From assembly GCA_947364395.1 (NCBI GenBank), contig CANASS010000038.1:1-19627 (forward strand): DNA of 19,627 bases, written 5' to 3'. Every line of letters begins with the position of its first letter. The first letter of the stretch is position 1. Both the position numbers and the translations under genes were made by a program. This stretch comes from an uncultured bacterium. GTDB lineage: Bacteria > Bacillota > Clostridia > Oscillospirales > Oscillospiraceae. Shown here piece by piece: positions 14,856-19,627 of the stretch. The notes beneath the pieces are model-generated. The model saw nothing but the letters and a program-made list of their open reading frames with translations. It ran no database searches and had not been told where the DNA came from.

Positions 14856-14871
14856 GTCAGGCAGTTCTCCT

Positions 14872-15699
14872 TTATAGCTTTACAGGTATTGGCTTCGTCA
14901 TGGTCAGGGAGCCGGGGGCGGCGGCGCACTCCACCGCCAGCACCTTGACGCCTGCCTGAGCCGCCTCCCGCAGGGCCGCGCCGAATTCCGGGTGGGTGCG
15001 GTCGTTGGGGGAGAAGGCGGTCATGCCCGACATCTGGACCACCACGCACACCGCCGCCTCAAAGCCCGCCGCCCGGCAGGCCATAAGCTCCCGCAGGTGC
15101 TTCACCCCCCGCTCCGTGGGGGCGTCGGGGAAGAGGGCCAGGCCGTTTTCCTCCAAGGTGCAGCCCTTGACCTCGACAAAGCCCCGCCGGGGCAAAATCC
15201 GCTGTGATTCGGAATGGCCAGGGAGGCAGTTCTCATCCCGCTCCCCTGTCCTGCTTGTCCCCACGGCGCCCGCTTCGCCGGGCTGGCAGGGGGACTCCAT
15301 AGAAGCTGCTCCTGATTCCTCCCAGTAGAAATCAAAACGGGAATTCCCCCAGGTTGTCTCCGGCCGCAGCAGGGTGGGCCTGGGAAAGCCCAAAGCTTCT
15401 CCTAGCCCCACCGTCATCCACTCGGCGAACACCTTGTTGGGGGCCTGGGAGTCCATGTTGATGAATAAGGGCGGCAGGCCGGGCCGGACCTTCTCCACCG
15501 CCACCAGGTCGTATTTTGTCCTGCGGGCGGGGTTGGAGCTGCCCTCCAAATACACCGTGCAACCGGGAAGCAAAAGCTCTTTACACCGCCCGGTATTCTT
15601 CACATGGACAGTTTCCACCCGGCCCTCCAGCTCCACCTGGGCGATAAAGCGGTTGGGCCGGGCCAGAAACCGGGCGGCGTGGATATCCTGATAGATCAC
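14872..15699 (-). CDS. sfsA: SfsA family protein with internal insertion
   Basis: Protein of 275 residues. The GTG start at 15699 is set by GGAGG 7 nt upstream and by the GTGA overlap with the stop of the preceding exporter gene. Family landmarks: RFLARPNRFIAQVELEG and VHVKNTGRCKELLLPG at the N-terminal OB-like part, RFDFYWEE in the middle, then FVEVKGCTL, ERGVKHLREL and NDRTHPEF in the nuclease-like C-terminal part. SfsA proteins bind DNA and are linked to sugar fermentation regulation in enterobacteria; the biochemical role elsewhere is unsettled. The family is usually about 230-240 residues. Here about 36-40 extra residues lie between WEE and the FVEVK motif, encoded by DNA bounded by GAATCA repeats. 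The reading frame stays open, so the protein may still fold with a surface loop. Confidence 0.92.
   Translation of the reverse strand: MIYQDIHAARFLARPNRFIAQVELEGRVETVHVKNTGRCKELLLPGCTVYLEGSSNPARRTKYDLVAVEKVRPGLPPLFINMDSQAPNKVFAEWMTVGLGEALGFPRPTLLRPETTWGNSRFDFYWEESGAASMESPCQPGEAGAVGTSRTGERDENCLPGHSESQRILPRRGFVEVKGCTLEENGLALFPDAPTERGVKHLRELMACRAAGFEAAVCVVVQMSGMTAFSPNDRTHPEFGAALREAAQAGVKVLAVECAAAPGSLTMTKPIPVKL
15205..15318. repeat. 108-bp in-frame insertion in sfsA bounded by GAATCA repeats
   Basis: GAATCA occurs on the minus strand at 15318-15313 and again at 15210-15205, exactly 108 bp (36 codons) apart. The DNA between them encodes residues (rich in Gly, Ser, Glu, Cys) with no counterpart in normal SfsA proteins. 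It contains a small CCCG-GCGAAG-CGGG hairpin. Next to it, CCCCGGCGGGG forms another palindrome. This looks like a short inserted repeat element kept in frame. Confidence 0.5.
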
Positions 15700-16316
15700 T
15701 TCTCCCCCTCCGTCTCTTTGGAGGACTCCGCCTCCGCCCGCTCCGGCTGAGGCTGGACCTGCTCCGGCTGGCTCTCCCCGGCGGGGGCAGGTTCCGCCGG
15801 GACGGGGGGCTGGTAGGGCAGGAGGATGTCGATGCCGCAGGCCAGCGCCACCCCCACCAGGGTCTCGAACAGCCGGTCGATGGAGTAAATGGCGGGGGTG
15901 TCCCCAACGCTGTGGTTGACGGTGACGCACAAAAAAACGATGCAGGCCATGGCGGCGCAGCCGGGTTTTTTGATGGCCAGACACAGTTTGATGATGGGGA
16001 TGAGCATTGTCGACAACACCGCGTACCGAAGCAGCTCAATATACAGCACGCCCAGGGTGTCCAGGCTGTACACCACCAGCACCCCAACCACACCGCCGAT
16101 GAGGGTCCCGATCATGCGGTTAACGGACGACTCAATGGTTTTGCCGGCGGAGTTTTGGATGCACACCACGGCGGCAATCATGGAGTAAAAGCCGGAGGCC
16201 TCTCGGAAATAGGCAAGCAGGCCGCACAAAAACACCGCCACCACCGTTTTGATGATGCGCATGCCGATCCAGTGGCGGTGCTCCGGGGTGAGGGCTTGGG
16301 TATTGAGCTGTTCCAT
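15696..16316 (-). CDS. Aromatic acid exporter (FUSC/ArAE-like) membrane protein
   Basis: Protein of 206 residues; ATG at 16316 with GGAGG 6 nt upstream. About six hydrophobic segments are visible: near 21-37, 43-54, 68-85, 90-115, 119-137 and 148-166. The early motif FYSMIAAVVCIQNSAGKTIESS and the following RMIGTLIGGVVGVLV match the N-terminal membrane half of aromatic acid exporter / FUSC-type proteins. The soluble C-terminal half of longer members is absent, replaced by a Pro/Glu/Gln-rich tail (167-206). The substrate is unknown. It heads a minus-strand operon with sfsA (4-nt overlap) and the SprT-like gene, and has its own promoter facing the DUF1643 gene. Confidence 0.85.
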   Translation of the reverse strand: MEQLNTQALTPEHRHWIGMRIIKTVVAVFLCGLLAYFREASGFYSMIAAVVCIQNSAGKTIESSVNRMIGTLIGGVVGVLVVYSLDTLGVLYIELLRYAVLSTMLIPIIKLCLAIKKPGCAAMACIVFLCVTVNHSVGDTPAIYSIDRLFETLVGVALACGIDILLPYQPPVPAEPAPAGESQPEQVQPQPERAEAESSKETEGEK

Positions 16317-16345
16317 GGTGTACCTCCGTTGTGATGATTTTCAAT

Positions 16346-16374
16346 ATCATACCACATCGTGACAGGTCCCGCAA
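16346..16374 (-). promoter_or_regulatory. Promoter of the exporter-sfsA-SprT operon
   Basis: Minus strand TTGCGG (16374-16369), 17-nt spacer, TATGAT (16351-16346), extended by TGG; 30 nt upstream of the exporter start codon. Confidence 0.7.
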
Positions 16375-16398
16375 CAGGCTTTTGACTTTAAAAGGCCC

Positions 16399-16427
16399 TT
16401 CCACTCCCGGGATTTTTGTGCTAAACT
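16399..16427 (+). promoter_or_regulatory. Candidate extended -10 promoter for the DUF1643 gene
   Basis: TGC-TAAACT (16419-16427) is an extended -10 motif, with a weak -35 (TTCCAC, 17 nt away). It lies 18 nt before the ATG at 16446. Called by motif and position only. Confidence 0.38.
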
Positions 16428-16445
16428 GTCCTTTGAGGTGATTTT

Positions 16446-17066
16446 ATGCACATTCCAAAGGGAGATACCGCCCTGCTGGAGCTGGTCCGGTTTGATCAGG
16501 CCCTGGAGGCGGCTTTGGTCCCCTCCCCGGACTACGATATTACCAAATGGCTCTATGTGCCAAATTATTACGGAGAGTATCGTTACATTCTGGGCACACG
16601 GGGAGAGCGCCCCTTGATCTGCGTGGGGGTGAACCCCTCCACCGCCGCCCCCGGCGATTTGGACAACACCCTGAAATCGGTGGAGCGGGTGGCTCTTCAC
16701 AACGGCTACGACAGCTTCATCATGTTCAACGTCTACGCCCAGCGGGCCACCCGCCCGGAGGACATGGAACGGACCTGCAACGCCGCCCTCCACGCTGAGA
16801 ATATGCGGGCTTTCGACTACGCCCTGTCCCTGGACAGGGCCGGGAGCCCGGCGGTGTGGGCGGCCTGGGGGGCTGTCATTGAGAAGCGGGATTACCTGCC
16901 TCAGTGCGTCCGGGACATGATCGCGGTGGGGGAGCGCCGGAACGCCCGGTGGTTTTCTGCTGGGAAGCGGACCCGTGCGGGGCATCCCCACCACCCGTTA
17001 TATTTACGAAAGGATAGCCCCCTGGACCCCTTTGACGTGGGGGCCTATCTGGACAGTCTGGACTGA
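16446..17066 (+). CDS. DUF1643 domain protein
   Basis: Protein of 206 residues; ATG at 16446, GAGGTG about 6 nt upstream. The DUF1643 signature is plain: ICVGVNPSTA (about residue 60), DNTLKSVERVALHNGYDSF, then MFNVYAQRATRPEDM, a later WAAWGAVIEKRDYL, and a C-terminal AGHPHHPLYL block. The family is widespread in bacteria and phages and has no established function; the conserved Asn/Ser/Thr near VNPSTA and the His-rich GHPHHPLY block suggest ligand or nucleotide handling, which is speculation. No signal peptide. It is divergent from the exporter operon and convergent with the truncated deacetylase, apparently a single-gene transcript. Confidence 0.9.
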   Translation: MHIPKGDTALLELVRFDQALEAALVPSPDYDITKWLYVPNYYGEYRYILGTRGERPLICVGVNPSTAAPGDLDNTLKSVERVALHNGYDSFIMFNVYAQRATRPEDMERTCNAALHAENMRAFDYALSLDRAGSPAVWAAWGAVIEKRDYLPQCVRDMIAVGERRNARWFSAGKRTRAGHPHHPLYLRKDSPLDPFDVGAYLDSLD

Positions 17067-17180
17067 CCAGGGCGAGCTCTGCAAAGAAAGCTTTGCAAAA
17101 AATGGGGTCCCCGCAAAGCCAACGACGCCGCTATTACTGTGGGCATCGTCGCCTGTGTGCTGCTCAGCGCCCCCGACTGG

Positions 17181-17211
17181 AAAAACCGCCCCGCCTGAAC
17201 TCAGGCGGGGC
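17181..17211 (-). terminator. Terminator containing the deacetylase stop codon
   Basis: Inverted repeat GCCCCGCCTGA / TCAGGCGGGGC (17188-17211, 2-nt loop) followed on the minus strand by CGG and TTTTT. The TGA stop (17203-17201) lies in the upstream stem arm, so translation ends inside the terminator hairpin. Confidence 0.9.
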
Positions 17212-17833
17212 ATTGGCGTCCTGTGTGGTCGATGGTGTACTCCTGGCCGCAGGTCCCCGGCAGGATGAGCTGGGAGATGGGCACAAAGGTATAGCCCTGC
17301 TGCAAAAGAGCCTCGATGATGCCGGGCAGGGCCTCCGGGGTGTGGAGGGCGGCGTTGTGGAACAGGACGATGGACCCGGGCTGGACCTTGGAGGTCACCC
17401 GCTTGGTGATGTCGGCGGCGGACAGGTCCTTCCAGTCCAGGCTGTCCACATCCCACTGGATGGGCTCCACGCCCATGGACCGCACGGCGTTAATCACGTG
17501 GTCGTCGTACTCCCCGTAGGGACAGCGGAACAGGGTGGGCCGCGTCCCCGTCACCTTTTCGATCTTGTCCCCGCAGGCGTTGAGGTCGGCGATGATCTCA
17601 TCGGAAGACAGGCTGTTGAAGTGGGCGTGGGTATCGGAGTGGCTCATCACCTCATGGCCCGCGTCGGACAGGGCCTTCACCGACTCGGGGTATTTGTCCA
17701 CCCACTCCCCCACCACAAAGAAGGTGGCCGTCACGTTGTACTTGCTCAGAATGTCGATGAGCTGCTGGGTGTCCTCGTTGCCCCATGGTGATGTTATTTT
17801 GCGGATGTTGGAATAAGTGAGAAATATGCGCAA
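17201..17833 (-). pseudogene. 5'-truncated polysaccharide deacetylase (NodB/PdaB-like)
   Basis: An open frame of 210 codons. From WGNEDTQQLIDIL (position about 17785) to the end it is a normal NodB-fold deacetylase. It has ATFFVVGEWVDKYPESV, HSDTH (metal-binding motif 2), RCPYGEYD (motif 3), DVDSLDW (motif 4) and IVLFHN (motif 5). The part that should precede it is missing: the signal/anchor segment and motif 1, normally TFDxx(A/G)WGNEDT with the catalytic Asp. In its place are 16 codons of unrelated AT-rich DNA (MRIFLTYSNIRKITSP). Without motif 1 and an export signal it is very unlikely to act on cell-wall sugar or spore cortex as intact relatives do. The frame remains open and an extended -10 box lies just upstream, so it may still be transcribed. 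The loss coincides with the edge of the AT-rich island. Confidence 0.82.
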
Positions 17834-17835
17834 TT

Positions 17836-17844
17836 ATTATACCA
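17836..17844 (-). promoter_or_regulatory. Extended -10 box reading into the truncated deacetylase
   Basis: TGG-TATAAT on the minus strand, just before the residual open frame; no good -35. It lies within the AT-rich insert, back to back with the plus-strand promoter at 17862-17890. Confidence 0.4.
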
Positions 17845-17861
17845 ATATGAATAGGGCTCCC

Positions 17862-17890
17862 TTGTACGATTCTTCAGCCCGTAGTATAAT
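17862..17890 (+). promoter_or_regulatory. Sigma-A promoter of the metallopeptidase gene
   Basis: TTGTAC (17862-17867), 17-nt spacer, perfect TATAAT (17885-17890). The predicted start near 17897 lies about 27 nt before the ATG at 17924. Confidence 0.8.
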
Positions 17891-17923
17891 AAGCCAAAAG
17901 TCGATTGAGGAAGTGAATGAGCA

Positions 17924-18982
17924 ATGGTGCCAGATCAGGATTATGAACTCTTTGAAGCTGCTTCAAATGCCTTCTTAGATGACGAACTGATTAACAAAGG
18001 GCTAAGTATTGCACGGAATACAGTAAACACTTTGCTGGAAGCACGAAAGCAGCCTCCTCCTATAGAAGTGCGTGTTTACGGATATGAGGATCAGCAGATC
18101 AATGCACTTGCTATGAAAAGCGATAGGGCATACAAAATTGCGCTTTCAACGGCTACATTGACACGATTTTTTCATTGGTACAAAATGTGGTTTCAAGCTC
18201 CAAATATGAACGCGTTGTTTCAAAATGAGCAGGATACTGACGATGTACTGATTGAAAGATTATATAAGTATTCTGTAGCATATATTGCATTACATGAATT
18301 ATTCCACATTATGAATGGACATTGCGATATCCCTAAGAATGAGGAACATTTTGTATCGGAAAAGCCGGATATGTGTGGAGCAGAGCGGTACTTTTTCAAT
18401 CAGGTTCTTGAGTTTGATGCTGATCGAGCAGCTGTAAGAAGCTGCATGTACCTGTTGTTGACAAAGACAAGCACATATGCTGATTTATTCCGAGAAATGG
18501 GCCTGTTTTCCTTTGCTATATATAATGTTTTTTTGAAATTCCAAAATGACTCAAAATTCGGTTTTGATGATTATATAAAGCATGTATTCTATATCAAGAA
18601 CCATCCGTATGATAGCATTCGGTTTTCATACTCATTTGCCTTTATAGTGGATGGTTTGCTACAAATTTCTCGACAACAGGTAGTCATCGATCATTTTGTC
18701 GTCCCAACCGCAGAGAGACTTGTTGCATTTGAAAAACAGGTACTTGGGGTATCTGAAGTCAAAAACTGCCTTTTTGCAGCTTCATTTACATATCAAGGTG
18801 CCCAGCATATTATGAATTTGAATAATGCGTGGAACGATGTTGCCGAGCAGTTAAAGCCCTATGCACACATGCCTTTAGCAGAGGGTGAGCATATGTCGTC
18901 AATGCGAATATTTTTGGATAACGCTGGTAATTTTTATAAAGCACCAGAGGAAAAGATGGAGGCTGATGATTTGGCTGAGTAG
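17924..18982 (+). CDS. Predicted HExxH zinc metallopeptidase of foreign composition
   Basis: Protein of 352 residues; ATG at 17924, with a weak GAGGAAG about 10-13 nt upstream. The active site reads His124-Glu125 and His128 in ALHELFHIMNGHCD. A likely third ligand is Glu163 in VLEFDADRAAV, the gluzincin-type HExxH...E layout seen in M48-like and Lit/U49-like peptidases. There is no signal peptide. One hydrophobic stretch (about 225-245, within FAFIVDGLLQI) may be core rather than membrane. The remainder is helical and unrecognised. The gene is markedly AT-rich beside GC-rich neighbours, has its own consensus promoter, and sits alone next to a truncated chromosomal gene, so recent transfer is likely. 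A Lit-like phage-exclusion role is possible but is only a suggestion from motif and context; a housekeeping peptidase cannot be ruled out. Confidence 0.75.
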   Translation: MVPDQDYELFEAASNAFLDDELINKGLSIARNTVNTLLEARKQPPPIEVRVYGYEDQQINALAMKSDRAYKIALSTATLTRFFHWYKMWFQAPNMNALFQNEQDTDDVLIERLYKYSVAYIALHELFHIMNGHCDIPKNEEHFVSEKPDMCGAERYFFNQVLEFDADRAAVRSCMYLLLTKTSTYADLFREMGLFSFAIYNVFLKFQNDSKFGFDDYIKHVFYIKNHPYDSIRFSYSFAFIVDGLLQISRQQVVIDHFVVPTAERLVAFEKQVLGVSEVKNCLFAASFTYQGAQHIMNLNNAWNDVAEQLKPYAHMPLAEGEHMSSMRIFLDNAGNFYKAPEEKMEADDLAE

Positions 18983-19011
18983 GCACTATTTAGATATTTG
19001 TAGTGTTTGAA

Positions 19012-19051
19012 AATGTCCTGCATCCGCCTAATTTATCAGATGCAGGACATT
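19012..19051. terminator. Perfect 13-bp hairpin between convergent genes
   Basis: AATGTCCTGCATC (19012-19024) and its exact complement (19039-19051) around a 14-nt loop. The minus-strand side is followed by TTTC. It lies between the convergent metallopeptidase and DUF4143 genes, 30 nt after the former's stop, and probably serves both. Confidence 0.72.
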
Positions 19052-19082
19052 CCTAAATGGTCTTAGATTATAGCCGTGATTT

Positions 19083-19627
19083 TTATATGCAGAACGCCGC
19101 ATACAGCGGCACCGACTTCTGTCCCTCCTCCATGCCAAAATTCTTACCAGACAGCTTGATCGCATAGCTCGGCTGGTATATCTTCCGGTAAGCGTTCAGA
19201 CTTTTCGCCTGGGTATGCTCCGCCGCTTTGACCTCAATAGGGATAATAGCTCCATCCAACTGCACCAGAAAATCCACTTCATAACCGTGATCTCCTGTCC
19301 AATAATAGCAGCTATGACCGCCAGCAATGAGTTGGTTGCAGACATAGTTCTCCGCCATGCCGCCCTTGAAGTCGTCCAGATCATGGGTGGGATACAAGAT
19401 ATCCTCCGGAATGATTTCTTTCTTCGCGCACAGCAGCCCTACATCGGACACATAAGTCTTGAACGCGTCAATGTCCCGATAGTTCTCTAGTGGCTTTTTT
19501 GCCTGTTCCGCTCGATATATCCGGCTCACGATCCCGGAGAGGACAAGCCACTCGATGGCGTTCTCAAACTCAGAGGCCCGCCCGCCCTTCTTCACCAGCT
19601 TGTACTGGAAGCGGGTATTTTTCTTGG
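19083..19627 (-). CDS. DUF4143-type ATP-binding protein, C-terminal part (5' end beyond window)
   Basis: The frame is open from the TAA at 19085-19083 to the right edge (about 181 codons visible); a GTG at 19595 is internal and not the start. The visible part is the C-terminal DUF4143 region of AAA-type ATPase/DUF4143 proteins. It has NAIEWLVLSGIVSRIYRA, then FKTYVSDVGLLCAK, GGMAENYVCNQLI, and the PD-(D/E)xK-like EVDFLVQLDGAIIPIEVKA. The Walker motifs would lie in the missing part. These proteins are common and variably present in gut bacteria, with no agreed role; nuclease-like and toxin-antitoxin-like roles have been suggested. Composition is closer to the chromosome than the adjacent metallopeptidase gene, so the AT-rich island probably ends between them. 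Confidence 0.88.
   Translation of the reverse strand, partial: KKNTRFQYKLVKKGGRASEFENAIEWLVLSGIVSRIYRAEQAKKPLENYRDIDAFKTYVSDVGLLCAKKEIIPEDILYPTHDLDDFKGGMAENYVCNQLIAGGHSCYYWTGDHGYEVDFLVQLDGAIIPIEVKAAEHTQAKSLNAYRKIYQPSYAIKLSGKNFGMEEGQKSVPLYAAFCI

Noticed and set aside
17080..17187. TGCAAAG-AAAG-CTTTGCA hairpin and short remnant-like sequence after the DUF1643 gene
   Set aside because: The hairpin lacks a U-tract on either strand and the rest shows no convincing reading frame; it may be a dispersed repeat but nothing in the window confirms it.

Overview
The window looks like chromosome from a GC-rich, gut-type Clostridia (Oscillospiraceae-like: Flavonifractor/Intestinimonas/Lawsonibacter relatives). 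The reasons are strong GGAGG ribosome binding sites, consensus sigma-A promoters, GC-rich coding sequence, Firmicutes surface-protein chemistry (thioester/SpaA adhesin, sortase) and serine tRNAs with encoded CCA. The taxon is inferred from style and gene content, not from a marker gene.

Layout. (1) Positions 1-9931, all minus strand, carry a six-gene unit typical of Clostridia integrative/conjugative elements. In transcription order it is: a tandem ribbon-helix-helix DNA-binding protein; a DUF3991/TOPRIM protein; a secreted protein with a C-terminal membrane anchor; a sortase; a secreted transglutaminase-fold protein; and a giant adhesin (at least 1,833 residues, running off the left edge) with a thioester domain and 16 SpaA/CnaB modules. 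Two strong hairpins with U-tracts inside the unit look like internal terminators or attenuators. (2) Positions 9932-10334 are gene-free, with hairpins and an AT-rich stretch. They lead to two minus-strand serine tRNAs (GCT, TGA) with a strong promoter; this is a plausible chromosome/element boundary. (3) Positions 10691-17200 are ordinary chromosome: a small membrane/coiled-coil protein, an AIM24-family protein, glycogen phosphorylase, a SprT-like / SfsA / aromatic-acid-exporter operon, and a DUF1643 gene. (4) From 17201 a NodB-type polysaccharide deacetylase lacks its 5' end. It breaks at about 17785, where AT-rich DNA begins carrying one HExxH metallopeptidase gene of foreign composition. 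A minus-strand DUF4143/AAA-type protein runs off the right edge.

How the genes may work together. The left unit gathers four protein-bond chemistries in one transcription unit: an adhesin thioester (Cys76/Gln141), intramolecular Lys-Asn isopeptides (15 complete K-E-N/D triads), sortase transpeptidation (His209/Cys269/Arg277) and a transglutaminase-type Cys193/His219/Asp234 triad. It is headed by genes of mobile-element type. I infer a transferable surface-adhesion module, perhaps aiding mating-pair contact or host attachment. This is the most interesting system in the window. No relaxase, integrase or type IV secretion gene lies inside the window, so the conjugative assignment rests on gene type only.
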